Positions 1-9,257 of a stretch of DNA of 64,000 nt are shown in pieces. The position numbers and the translations under genes were made by a program. Position 1 is the first letter of the stretch. Every line of letters begins with the position of its first letter. The stretch spans positions 162,441-226,440 of the forward strand of contig FUZG01000006.1 of assembly GCA_900168235.1 (NCBI GenBank), written 5' to 3'. Source of the DNA: Lachnospiraceae bacterium. Lineage in GTDB: Bacteria > Bacillota > Clostridia > Lachnospirales > Lachnospiraceae. Below the pieces are notes generated by a model that saw only the letters and a program-made list of their open reading frames with translations, was not told the origin of the DNA and ran no database searches.

Positions 1-184
1 ATTTTTCCCTTCCATTAGTTTCTTTATTGAAAAGCCCACATAATTGGTCATACTGCTTTGCGTCGATGACGATTAAACCATCCACGGTGCCTATTTTTAT
101 ACGATTCGAATCATCGGGTAGTTCACCTTCAAAAGGTGTAAACGGGGTGTAAATCAGATACTTCCCTGCCTGTGAATGGCTTAT
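1..184 (-). pseudogene. Partial reading frame of unknown function at left edge
   Basis: On the minus strand the frame is open from a stop at 185-187 to the left edge, about 61 codons. It has no ATG and begins effectively at an ATA codon, so it looks like the 3' or internal part of a gene whose start has been lost. The translation has a protein-like composition and contains GKYLIYTPF and TVDGLIVIDAKQYDQL. I do not recognise the family. The missing end lies outside the window. Confidence 0.3.
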
Positions 185-540
185 TTACGCCATTTCTTTA
201 GGTTGTTTCAAATCTTGCCGTGGCACACGAAAAGCAGACGTATCATTGGTATTATTTACTCCTTTTTGCTCCGAAAAAACCACTGCTACGCAGGGGTTCG
301 GGAATAGTTATTATGGTCTAAAACGACAAAATCATGTAGATTATACCAAACTGAGGCAAGTTATTACTACCGGGTAGTAGTAAAAATAGTAGTTAAATTG
401 GCGGGGGATTGGGGGCATGTCCACCAACAAGCAAATAGCCGTTGTAGGTACGAAGGCACTGCTTACCGCTTTGGTAAAAGCTTGTATTTGAGCAGTGAAA
501 AACGAATTAATGGTAAAACAAAAAGTACGACTCACACAAA
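185..540. other. Intergenic stretch, no supported gene
   Basis: No gene is supported here. A 24-codon frame at 417-491 (MSTNKQIAVVGTKALL...) follows a G-rich stretch and continues after its stop in the same frame to about 570, so it may be the relic of a short protein, but I cannot assign it. A short inverted repeat, TACTACC-g-GGTAGTA, lies at 365-379. Confidence 0.35.
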
Positions 541-633
541 TGGTTATAAAAAACCAAGAAAATGGTTATTGACAACCAATTAATATAACAGTATATTTTA
601 ATCATCAAGCAACGAGATGGTTATGCATAACCA
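541..633 (+). promoter_or_regulatory. Three-copy palindromic operator, TGGTTAT-n4-AACCA
   Basis: Three 16-bp sites share TGGTTAT at one end and AACCA at the other: 541-556, 563-578 and 618-633. The third, TGGTTATGCATAACCA, is a perfect palindrome. The middle copy overlaps the -35 box of the promoter at 569-597. The last copy abuts the ribosome binding site of the methylase gene. This arrangement is typical of autoregulated or controller-protein-regulated genes. The protein that binds is not identifiable in the window. Confidence 0.7.
569..597 (+). promoter_or_regulatory. Sigma-A-type promoter of the methylase gene
   Basis: TTGACA at 569-574 is followed after 17 bases by TATATT at 592-597. 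Transcription would start near 604, just before the third operator copy and the ribosome binding site at 633-639. Confidence 0.7.
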
Positions 634-646
634 AGGAGAAAAGAAA

Positions 647-2368
647 ATGTTAGATAGATATGGAATTGGAAAGGTTGATGCAGAGGTTATACGCGAGATT
701 AGCTTGAAGATTTCAAACCTTACGAGAGGAATGATACCAGCGGATCCACAACAGAGTTTTGCATTTGTGTATCTTGCATATGTAGCATTAACAAATGAAA
801 TCGACAATAATGATGACCTGCTTTTTTTCATTGAGGATGAGCTTTCAGAAGAGAGAGCTATTTTTGTAAGGAAAATTGCCGGAGAGAATATCGATATTGC
901 AATTCAGCTTTCAAAAGTTTTTTCAGAAAAAGATTTGCTTTCGTATTTACTGGTGTATCCAAGGGCGGGTGCAGGTAGAATTAGTGTAGAGTACGGAACG
1001 CCTGAGTCAATTTCAAAACTGGCTCTAAGGCTTTTAGAAATTAAAGAGCATGAAAGAGTTGCTGACTTTGGCAGCGGATATGGAGATTTTATTACCTTGG
1101 CTGCTGAAGATCATGAGAAGAATTCTTTCTATGGAATAGAAATTAATACGTATTCTCATGAAATTTCAAAAATTAGAGCGGAACTTTTTGCAGGAAATAC
1201 AGAACTTGAGCTCGGAGATATGTTTGCGATTTCTGCGGATAGAAAATTTGAAAAGATTTTTTCCAACTATCCATTTGGGATGAGGCTGGCTCATCTTCAG
1301 ACAGGAACAGATTATATTGATGATCTTCATAAGAGAATGCCTGAGATTAAAAGGGCTACTTCGTCAGACTGGATTTTTAATTCGTTGATTTTTGATCACT
1401 TGACAGAGTCGGGTAAGGCAGTAGCAATTATGACAAATGGTAGTACTTGGAATAGTATCGACCAAAAGATACGTGAGTCCTTTATTAAAGGCGGATATAT
1501 TGAAACGGTTATAGCTCTTCCAGAAAAACTTTTTGAGTTCACCAATATTCCGACAACAATGATTGTCCTTAGTAGAGGAAATAAGAAAGTACGATTAGTT
1601 GATGCAACAGCTTTATGTGAGCAGGGTAGAAGACAGAATATAATTACTGATGAAAACATCGAGCGTATCATAAGCTTGATAAATGAAGATAGCGATGAAA
1701 CCATTACTGTTGATCTGAAGACTCTTCAAAAAAATGAGTTTGTACTCAATCCTTCAAGATATCTTGGGAAAACAGTTGAAATTGAGGATGGTGTGGAATT
1801 TGGCAGTTTGATGAAGCGTATCACCAGAGGTGCGCCTCTTAAGGCAAGTGAGCTGGATGAAATGGTTTCAGAAGAACCTACAGATACTAAGTATCTGATG
1901 TTGGCGAATATTCAAAACGGGATAATTTCCGAGGATTTACCTTATCTTAAAGAACTTAATCCTAAATTTGATAAGTACTGCATTGGAAATAGAAATCTTT
2001 TGCTTTCTAAGAATGGTGCACCTTTTAAGGTTGCAGTTGCGGAAGTTGAAGACGGGAGAAAGATTTTAGGAAATGGTAATTTATTCATCATTGAGTTGGA
2101 TGAGGAAAAGGTTAATCCATACTTCATCAAGGCTTTTTTTGATAGTGAGGTAGGAGAGACGGTTCTTAAATCGATTGTTGTTGGAGCATCTATTCCGAAC
2201 ATCTCTGCAGTGTCTCTTAAGAAACTCATCGTTCCATTGCCATCAATGGAAAAGCAGAATGAAATTGCTGATTTATATCGGGCTAAACAGGATGAAATAA
2301 AAATGATGCAACAGAAGATACAGAAGGCACAGAATGATTTGAGAGGCATCTTTGGGAAGGTGAAGTGA
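647..2368 (+). CDS. N-6 DNA methylase fused to a type I specificity-like domain
   Basis: This 573-residue protein probably methylates adenine at a site read by its own C-terminal domain. The N-terminal two thirds resemble HsdM: an S-adenosylmethionine motif DFGSGYGD near residue 139 and catalytic motif IV near residue 205. Motif IV reads SNYPFG rather than the usual NPP(F/Y), so the first proline is replaced by tyrosine. From about residue 400 there is one HsdS-like target-recognition domain (KYLMLANIQNG onward, then SIPNIS...LKKLIVPLPS), ending in a coiled coil. The start at 647 is chosen because AAGGAGA at 633-639 precedes it by 7 bases. An in-frame ATG at 617 lies inside the operator region. 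No intact partner nuclease follows. Modification activity is inferred, not shown. Confidence 0.85.
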   Translation: MLDRYGIGKVDAEVIREISLKISNLTRGMIPADPQQSFAFVYLAYVALTNEIDNNDDLLFFIEDELSEERAIFVRKIAGENIDIAIQLSKVFSEKDLLSYLLVYPRAGAGRISVEYGTPESISKLALRLLEIKEHERVADFGSGYGDFITLAAEDHEKNSFYGIEINTYSHEISKIRAELFAGNTELELGDMFAISADRKFEKIFSNYPFGMRLAHLQTGTDYIDDLHKRMPEIKRATSSDWIFNSLIFDHLTESGKAVAIMTNGSTWNSIDQKIRESFIKGGYIETVIALPEKLFEFTNIPTTMIVLSRGNKKVRLVDATALCEQGRRQNIITDENIERIISLINEDSDETITVDLKTLQKNEFVLNPSRYLGKTVEIEDGVEFGSLMKRITRGAPLKASELDEMVSEEPTDTKYLMLANIQNGIISEDLPYLKELNPKFDKYCIGNRNLLLSKNGAPFKVAVAEVEDGRKILGNGNLFIIELDEEKVNPYFIKAFFDSEVGETVLKSIVVGASIPNISAVSLKKLIVPLPSMEKQNEIADLYRAKQDEIKMMQQKIQKAQNDLRGIFGKVK

Positions 2369-2435
2369 TGTGTTGTCTATTGAAGTGTTAGAGAGGAATT
2401 AAGATATTTTTAGTCGATAAAAAGTATATATATGA

Positions 2436-2441
2436 TATAAT
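2436..2441 (+). promoter_or_regulatory. Possible -10 box upstream of the hsdR remnant
   Basis: TATAAT at 2436-2441 lies in the 199-base gap after the methylase gene. The -35 region at the expected distance is weak. A short inverted repeat, GTCCA...TGGAC, follows at 2494-2509. Confidence 0.35.
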
Positions 2442-2567
2442 GGTAGCAAGTGTTATTTAATGAAGGCTGAATATAATCGCGTTCGATGAGTGAGTCCATA
2501 TTTTTGGACAACATATAGAATAGTATAAATATAGACGACATTACCTTTTGCATGTGGAGGTGTCGAT

Positions 2568-4412
2568 ATGGCAATAATTCATAATGAAAATTCCAGAGTG
2601 AAGATTCCTGCGTTAGTGCATTTTACACGACTTGGATATATGTATAGGTCGTTAAAAGATACTGAGGGACAATATGATGAAGATACCAATATTTTTATTG
2701 GCTCTTTTCGTGATGGAATCAATAAAGTGAATGGAACAAAATTAACAGATCGGGATGTAAAAGATATCATTGCCGATCTAAAGAATACGTTGAATCAGGA
2801 TGATTTGGGACAGGGGTTCTATAAATATCTCAAAAAAGGGTATAAGGGGCTTAAATTAATAGATTTTAATACTGTCGCTGGTGATAACAATGTTTATGAA
2901 GTTGTTACGGAGTTCACATGCAAAAATGGAAGCGAAGAATTCAGACCTGATATTACAGTTTTGATAAATGGAATGCCACTAGTATTCATAGAGGTGAAAA
3001 AGCCTAACAATAAAAATGGTATTCAGGCAGAGTACGATCGCATAAATAAAAGGTTTGCAAATAAAAAGTTCAGACGATTTGCGAATATAACTCAGTTCAT
3101 GATCTTTTCGAATAATAGTGAATATGATGATATGGAGGTTGTTCCGCTTGAAGGAGCTTTTTACTCCACAACTGATTATGAGCGATTATTCTTTAGTCAT
3201 TTCAGGGAAGAAGATGAAATTATATTTGAAAAGATTTCCGAAATAGATGAAGTAGTAGAAAAGGAAATCTTGGTAGATAATAATTTGGTTTCTATAAAAG
3301 GCAGTGGAGAATATGCGGTTAATATTTCTCCAACATCGCCTACAAATAGAATTATTACATCTATGCTTTCACATGAAAGATTGATGTTTATCTTGAAGTA
3401 TGCATTATGCTTTGTAGATAAGGTTGATCCTGATACTGGAATTAGAAGACTTGAAAAACATATCATGAGATATCCGCAGCTGTTTGCTACAAAAGCAATT
3501 GAAAACAAGCTGACACATGGTGTGAAGCATGGTGTTATTTGGCATACGCAGGGCAGTGGTAAAACTGAACTTGCATATTACAATACACACTATCTTTCTG
3601 ACTATTATCAGAAGCAAGGTGTAATAGCCAAGTTCTACTTTATCGTAGACAGATTGGATTTATTAAGGCAGGCTTCGGATGAGTTTAGATCGAGAGGCCT
3701 TGTGGTTGATGAGGTTAAAAATAAGGCTGAACTTGAAAAAATGTTTGAAAAACCTGGTGATAAGAATAATACAGGTGAGCTATCTATAACCGTAGTCAAT
3801 ATTCAAAAACTTTCTGCAAATGCAATAGCCAAGCCTTTGGATTATGACCTTAGCATACAGAGAATATACTTCTTGGATGAGGCGCATAGAAGCTATGACC
3901 CGAAAGGTTCCTTCCTGGCAAATTTGATGGCATCTGATAGAGATGCAGTCATGATCGCGCTTACAGGAACACCGCTTATAAGTAAAGAGTATAAGACAAA
4001 AGATGTATTTGGAGATTACATACACAAGTATTACTATAACCGTTCCATTGCTGATAGATATACATTACGTCTTATTAGAGAAGGCATTAAAACTGAATAC
4101 AGAATGAAACTTGTTTCTGCCTTGGAAGAGATTAAAGCAGTAAAAGGTTCTTTGCCAAGGAAGGAGTTGTATGCGCATGAAGCATATGTTCAACCGTTGG
4201 TAAGATATATCACGCAGGACTTTACGAAAAGTAGAAAAATGCTTAACGATGATAGCATTGGTGGAATGATAGTATGCGATTCATCTGAACAAGCCAGATC
4301 TGTGTTTGAAGAGATTAAATCAAAAAACTATAAGGTTGTATTGGCTGATGTGCAGGAGAAGACAATTCTAACGGAAAACCATATTGTTCAAGTGGTGGTG
4401 AGATGCATATAG
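2568..4412 (+). pseudogene. hsdR: Type I restriction enzyme R subunit, 3'-truncated by deletion
   Basis: This is the N-terminal 60 percent of an HsdR subunit, which cleaves DNA after ATP-driven translocation. Visible features are the nuclease core FIEVKKPN near residue 142, Walker A QGSGKTE near 326, the DEAH box LDEAHRS near 436 and TGTP near 465. HsdR proteins are usually about 1000 residues. Here the helicase similarity stops around CDSSEQARSVFEE and the frame runs about 20 codons more into DNA that encodes HsdS in another frame. The second RecA domain and the C-terminal domain are missing, so translocation should be lost. The start at 2568 has GGAGGTG upstream. The nuclease and Walker motifs are intact, so a residual product could be made. 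Confidence 0.85.
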
Positions 4413-5011
4413 TAAAAGGCTATTCCATCCCAAGTGGATGGATTATTGGAAATCTGTACGAGATTTCTAATTTCACAAATGGTATAACTTGTCAAAAATA
4501 TCCACCGAATAATGACAATGCCGATTTGAGAGTAATAAAAATACGAGAAATGCATGCGGGCACGTTCTCAGAGGATTCTGAATTTGTTCACAGCAATGTC
4601 CCTTCAAAGATTATTATAAAGGATGGAGATATTCTATTCTCTTGGTCTGCATCCCTGGAAGTTATGCGTTGGTTTGGTGGCAAAGGCGCATTAAATCAAC
4701 ACATTTTTAAGGTTGATGCAAAACCCCCATATACAAATGAGTTTGTATATCATACGTTAAGTAATTACATAGTAAAGTTTGTTGCGATGGCAGAAGCAAG
4801 AAAAACAACAATGGGACATATCACAACGGATCATATTGAACAAAGCACAATTGTGATTCCTCCAGCAGAAATAATAAACAAATTCACTAATAACATCATT
4901 CCTATTCATAAGAAGATTGCGAAGTTACAAGTGGAAAATAGGCATTTAATCGCGCTACGCGATGAATTACTTCCTGTTTTAATGAATGGTCAAGTATCAA
5001 TTTGCGACTAA
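4355..5011 (+). pseudogene. hsdS: Type I specificity subunit HsdS, 5'-truncated
   Basis: The frame continues upstream of its first ATG (4403) and reads NGKPYCSSGGEM, the conserved HsdS linker that lies just before the second target-recognition domain. The remainder is one complete recognition domain (GDILFSWSASLEV; NQHIFKV; a predicted helix QVENRHLIALRDELLPVLMNGQV). The first recognition domain and central helix are absent. The frame overlaps the tail of hsdR in a different phase, so a single deletion has joined the two genes near 4350-4365. There is no ribosome binding site before 4403. It is unlikely to act as a normal S subunit, though a half-S protein could in principle dimerise. Confidence 0.8.
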
Positions 5012-5013
5012 GC

Positions 5014-5033
5014 TGCTAAATTATCGTTTAGCA
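5014..5033 (+). other. Short hairpin after hsdS remnant
   Basis: TGCTAAA and TTTAGCA flank a 6-base loop directly after the hsdS stop. There is no T tract, so termination would be weak. It may only be a remnant signal or may shape the leader of the following gene. Confidence 0.35.
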
Positions 5034-5052
5034 ATTGCAAGAAAGGAAAAAA

Positions 5053-5565
5053 TTGACTTGTATGGAAGATAAGATATTGGACTATTTAAAGAATTCAGAT
5101 GAGCCCAAAAGCGTAGATGACATATTAAAAGAATTGGATATGTCAAAGAGATCAGCTGTAAGTGCCATAAATGATTTGGTTAAGGATGGAAAGATAGTAT
5201 CTGTTGGGTCTGCAAAAAGAACATATTTTATTGCAAACAATCAGGGAGTTACAGCTGATGATTATGGTAAGTTAAAGACAAAATCATTGGAGATATTAGT
5301 TCCTGTGAAAGCTACTAGTGATGAGGCAAAAGAAGAAATACAGACATTGAGAAAAGAAATCAAAAACATGTATGCAAATATGATTTCTATTATGGCAGTG
5401 TTTGTGGCTATTTTTTCTATTGTTTTTTCAGGCGGGAATTTTTTGTTTCAAAGTGTTAATGAAGCTTGGAGTTCGCATACTTTGATAGCTTTGGGGGTTG
5501 CAGAGAGTGGTATAATATTTGCCATTTTAATAATGCTTGGGGCTATAAAGATCTTCTTAAAATAA
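5053..5565 (+). CDS. Winged-helix membrane protein of unknown function
   Basis: The first 60 residues look like a winged-helix DNA-binding domain (ILDYLKNSDEPKSVDDILKE, then a recognition-helix-like SKRSAVSAINDL). A charged coiled segment follows (EAKEEIQTLRKEIKNMY), then two hydrophobic spans near the C-terminus (VFVAIFSIVF and GIIFAILIMLGAI). It could be a membrane-tethered regulator. A TTG start at 5053 is 5 bases after AAAGGA. The ATG at 5062 is the alternative. It sits between the broken type I system and mcrBC and may be part of either defence locus. I do not recognise the family. Confidence 0.65.
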   Translation: MTCMEDKILDYLKNSDEPKSVDDILKELDMSKRSAVSAINDLVKDGKIVSVGSAKRTYFIANNQGVTADDYGKLKTKSLEILVPVKATSDEAKEEIQTLRKEIKNMYANMISIMAVFVAIFSIVFSGGNFLFQSVNEAWSSHTLIALGVAESGIIFAILIMLGAIKIFLK

Positions 5566-5622
5566 ATAGAAATCTATGATGCCTGCTTTCTTGTAAAATT
5601 CACAAAGTCAACTGCCATCGTG

Positions 5623-5754
5623 ATGCCGGATGAACTTTTATATGAGGGTGCGGAAGTGATGATCAGTAAGAAGCATGATCATATTATTCTAGAATCGACG
5701 TTACCGGCTAAGCAGATGTGCATAAAAAAAGAACAGAGGGGCGTACAAGAATGA
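5623..5754 (+). CDS. Small peptide overlapping the mcrB start, possible remnant
   Basis: A 43-codon frame begins MPDELLYEGAEV and ends with TGA at 5752-5754, overlapping the mcrB ATG at 5751 in an ATGA junction that would permit translational coupling. The frame is open further upstream to 5566, reading FLVKFTKSTAIV, so it could also be the C-terminal relic of a larger gene. There is no clear ribosome binding site. I do not recognise the peptide. Confidence 0.3.
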   Translation: MPDELLYEGAEVMISKKHDHIILESTLPAKQMCIKKEQRGVQE

Positions 5755-8141
5755 TTAATCATGAGAAATTAAAGGAGTGTCTTGTAAAGTATAAGTCTAT
5801 ATTTGAGAACAGATGGCCGGATGAACGCTTTAAGTGGGAGGCAGTCAAGTGGTTCCAAGAGCATTGGGATATCAATGCAGATGATTTCTATGAAATGTTT
5901 ACTTTGGCAACAGATAAAACAGACGGTCTTCTTGTATCCATGAACAACTTTCCTCGCAGAATGATTCAAGAATATGCGAAGCAGGATAAGGAAGCAGTAC
6001 GTGAAATGTTCATCGACTTGTATGATGAAACAAAGCCGGTAACAGACCGTATTGTCAGATTTCAGGTGAGTGCTCAGAACTTGTGTGATAGATTATCACC
6101 GGGTAAGCAGCATTACCAGAGACTCATGGCTATTACTGTTTACTTATGGCTCAAATATCCTTCACGATATGATGTTTTTAAGTATTCCGTTTGCAGGGGA
6201 ACGAGTCAATACCTTGAAAACACGTTTGCTCCGCAAAAGGGAAATGTTTCTGCAAATATCAAGGGAAATATGGAACTTATTGATGAGATAAGGGCTGAGG
6301 TCGAGAAAGATGAGGAACTTTTAAAAGCATATAAGAGTAAATTGGATGATAAATGTTTTAATGATCAGAACTACCGTACGTTGGCGTTTGACATATCATT
6401 TTATATTGCGAATTACCTGAAGGATTCCGGCGAGAAAAAGAAAGAATGGTATGCGACGGACTATGATCCTGGAATTAGTAAAGAACAGTGGATTGAATTA
6501 CTTAATAATAATGAAGTTTTTACTGATCAGGCACTGGAAATTGTTGCCAGAATGAGAGACTATGGCGGTCAGGCTACATGTTCACAGTTGGCTGCTAAAT
6601 ATGGTGAGACTGCAGGATTCTATAACTTGGGTTCAACTGCTCTTGCGAAACGCATTACAAAGAAAACAGGTTGCGAGCTGAGATTGAATGATGACGGCAC
6701 CACAAGTTATTGGTCGTTGCTTTATATTGGTAGATATGCGCATAAGGATGAAGAAGGCGGATTTTTATGGAAATTAAGAGACGAGCTTGCTTCAGCACTT
6801 GAAGAAGTTGATTTATCAGATGTTGCCTTATTTGCAGAAAACGCTGATGAAAAGCATTATTGGTGGTTAAATGCAAATCCCAAAATCTGGAGTTTTTCAG
6901 ATATCAGTATAGGTGAAGTACAGAGTTATACTCTTTACAATGACAATGGAAATAAACGTAGGATATTCCAAAACTTTCTTGATGCAAAGCCCGGGGACCT
7001 GGTTATTGGATATGAGTCAAATCCAGTGAAGCAGGTTGTTGCTCTTGCCAGAATTGCACAGGAAAACGATGGAAAAAACCTGTATTTTGAGAAAGTTGAA
7101 GGCTTAAGCGTTCCAGTTGACTATGCAACACTTAAGAATATGGCTGAACTTGAAAGAATGGAGTATTTCCAAAATCCACAAGGCAGTTTATTTAAGCTAA
7201 CTAAGGGTGAATATGATTTTATCATGGATCTTATCCGCGAAGAGAATCCATTAACTGAAAGTACAGAACAGTTAGATAAATATACAAGAGAAGACTTTCT
7301 TTCAGAAGTTTATATGACCGACAATAGCTATGATACTTTGAAAAGTATTTTGTTGAGGAAACAGAATATTATTCTTCAGGGTGCCCCCGGAGTTGGTAAA
7401 ACATTTGCAGCAAAGAGATTAGCGTATTCTGTGATGGGGGTAAGGGATGAGAGTAGGATTGAGTTTATCCAGTTCCATCAGAACTACTCTTATGAAGACT
7501 TCATCATGGGTTATAAGCCAAACGGAGATGGTTTCGAGCTGCAAAATGGTATCTTTTATAAGTTTTGCATGAAGGCAGCAAATAACCCGGAAGCGCCATA
7601 TTTCTTCATTATAGATGAAATCAACAGAGGAAATATGAGCAAGATTTTCGGTGAGCTTTTGATGCTTATTGAGAAGGATTATAGAGGAACAAAGGCAACT
7701 TTGGCGTACAATGGACTCCAGTTCTCTGTGCCTAAGAACCTATATATTATAGGCATGATGAATACGGCGGACCGAAGCCTTGCGATGATTGATTATGCGC
7801 TCAGAAGAAGATTCAGCTTCTTCCCTATGGAGCCTGGATTCGAATCGGACGGATTCAAAAAATATTTGTCAGAGTTGAATGACGATACACTTTATGCTCT
7901 TATAGACGTAGTTATTGCATTGAATACGGCTATTAAGGAGGATCCTTCTCTTGGTGTTGGATTCTGTATAGGTCATAGCTATTTTTGCGGACAGAAACCA
8001 GGAGTTGAAGAGGATTTGGTTGGATGGATGACGGCTGTTGTTGATTACGATATCGTGCCGATGTTGGAGGAGTACTGGTTTGATGAGCCTGACAAAGTGA
8101 GACTTTGGAGAAATCGTATGAATGGGGTGTTCAATAGCTGA
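5751..8141 (+). CDS. mcrB: McrB-like GTPase of a modified-DNA restriction system, with EVE domain
   Basis: McrB proteins bind modified cytosine and use GTP to drive cleavage by McrC. This one has 796 residues from ATG 5751, with AGAGGGG 9 bases upstream; a GTG at 5718 is less likely. Residues 1-360 form a helical and winged region I cannot name. Residues 369-500 match the EVE (PUA-like) fold: HYWWLNANPKIWSF, NGNKRRIF, KPGDLVIGYE. A McrB-type AAA motor follows with GAPGVGKT near 543, IIDEINRGN near 620 and the family signature MMNTADRSL near 668. EVE domains are known to read modified bases, so it probably replaces the DUF3578-type reader of classical McrB. The stop overlaps the mcrC start. 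Confidence 0.92.
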   Translation: MINHEKLKECLVKYKSIFENRWPDERFKWEAVKWFQEHWDINADDFYEMFTLATDKTDGLLVSMNNFPRRMIQEYAKQDKEAVREMFIDLYDETKPVTDRIVRFQVSAQNLCDRLSPGKQHYQRLMAITVYLWLKYPSRYDVFKYSVCRGTSQYLENTFAPQKGNVSANIKGNMELIDEIRAEVEKDEELLKAYKSKLDDKCFNDQNYRTLAFDISFYIANYLKDSGEKKKEWYATDYDPGISKEQWIELLNNNEVFTDQALEIVARMRDYGGQATCSQLAAKYGETAGFYNLGSTALAKRITKKTGCELRLNDDGTTSYWSLLYIGRYAHKDEEGGFLWKLRDELASALEEVDLSDVALFAENADEKHYWWLNANPKIWSFSDISIGEVQSYTLYNDNGNKRRIFQNFLDAKPGDLVIGYESNPVKQVVALARIAQENDGKNLYFEKVEGLSVPVDYATLKNMAELERMEYFQNPQGSLFKLTKGEYDFIMDLIREENPLTESTEQLDKYTREDFLSEVYMTDNSYDTLKSILLRKQNIILQGAPGVGKTFAAKRLAYSVMGVRDESRIEFIQFHQNYSYEDFIMGYKPNGDGFELQNGIFYKFCMKAANNPEAPYFFIIDEINRGNMSKIFGELLMLIEKDYRGTKATLAYNGLQFSVPKNLYIIGMMNTADRSLAMIDYALRRRFSFFPMEPGFESDGFKKYLSELNDDTLYALIDVVIALNTAIKEDPSLGVGFCIGHSYFCGQKPGVEEDLVGWMTAVVDYDIVPMLEEYWFDEPDKVRLWRNRMNGVFNS

Positions 8142-9223
8142 TGACTAATGACAAAGGGATACTGATAAAAAATATATATTATATGTTGACATACGCATTT
8201 CAGATCCTGCGTCAGTCTAACTATGATGATATAGCTGCGGAGGATTTTGAGAATATCCATGATATGTTTGCAGCTATTCTTGGAAAGGGCGTAGCACAGC
8301 AGCTTAAGCACGGATTGTATCGGGAATATGTGAATAAATCCGACAATCTAACTACGCTCCGTGGAAAACTTGATATTTCGGGGACGATTAAGAATAAGTT
8401 ACAGCGTAAGCAGAGCTTGTTTTGCTTTTATGACGAACTTTCGGAGAATAATCTTCTTAACCAGGTGATTAAGACAACAATGTTTTTGTTGATTAAACAG
8501 AAAAACGTGAAGCTCGTTAATAAAAGTATTTTGAAGAAGGATTTACTGTTTTTCGATAGTGTAGATTACATAGAACCGGAGCTTATCAGGTGGAATAGTA
8601 TTCGATACCAAAGAAATAATCAGAGTTATAGAATGCTCATAAATATTTGCAGGCTTGTAATAGATGGACTCCTTATCTCAACTGAAAAAGGAATCATAAA
8701 AATGGCGACTTTTTTGGATGATCAGAGAATGAGTCATCTTTATGAGAAGTTCATCCTTGAATACTTCAGATACCATCATCCTGAGCTTAGGGCTAATCCT
8801 GATCAGGTACAGTGGAACCTCGATGATGATAACGATATGTGGCTTCCAAATATGATTACGGATATAACGCTTAAATCTAAGGATGGCAGAGTGCTTATTT
8901 TGGATGCTAAGTATTATGGTCAGCAGATGCAGTCTAATTTTGATGTTCAGACGTATAGGAATGGAAATCTATATCAGATATTCACTTATGTAAAAAATTA
9001 CGATAAGGATCAGACCGGAAAAGTATCAGGTATGCTTCTATATGCCAAAACCAGTGAGGAGTTTCAGCCGATTAATAGTTTCTTGATGGGAGGAAACAAG
9101 ATTGCTGTGGGTTATTTGGATTTAAATTTGCCTTTTAAGGAAATTGCAGGACAACTGGAAAAGATTGTTCAGGAATTTTTTTGTAAGGAATGTGCGATAT
9201 CACGTAAAAAAAACGGTTGGTAA
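8141..9223 (+). CDS. mcrC: McrC nuclease subunit of the McrBC system
   Basis: This is the partner nuclease that assembles on the McrB ring. The 360-residue protein opens with KNIYYMLTYAF, typical of the family, and has a C-terminal PD-(D/E)XK core in which D and K fall in VLILDAKYYGQ near residue 251. Length is normal. ATG 8141 shares one base with the mcrB stop (TGATG), so the two are translated together. Both catalytic motifs look intact, so the system is probably functional. Confidence 0.92.
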   Translation: MTNDKGILIKNIYYMLTYAFQILRQSNYDDIAAEDFENIHDMFAAILGKGVAQQLKHGLYREYVNKSDNLTTLRGKLDISGTIKNKLQRKQSLFCFYDELSENNLLNQVIKTTMFLLIKQKNVKLVNKSILKKDLLFFDSVDYIEPELIRWNSIRYQRNNQSYRMLINICRLVIDGLLISTEKGIIKMATFLDDQRMSHLYEKFILEYFRYHHPELRANPDQVQWNLDDDNDMWLPNMITDITLKSKDGRVLILDAKYYGQQMQSNFDVQTYRNGNLYQIFTYVKNYDKDQTGKVSGMLLYAKTSEEFQPINSFLMGGNKIAVGYLDLNLPFKEIAGQLEKIVQEFFCKECAISRKKNGW

Positions 9224-9257
9224 TATTCATAGGTTCTAAGGAAAAGGGGAAGTTTAT

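Noticed and set aside
365..379. Terminator or attachment site at TACTACC-g-GGTAGTA
   Set aside because: The stem is short, with no T tract and no matching copy elsewhere that would indicate an attachment site.
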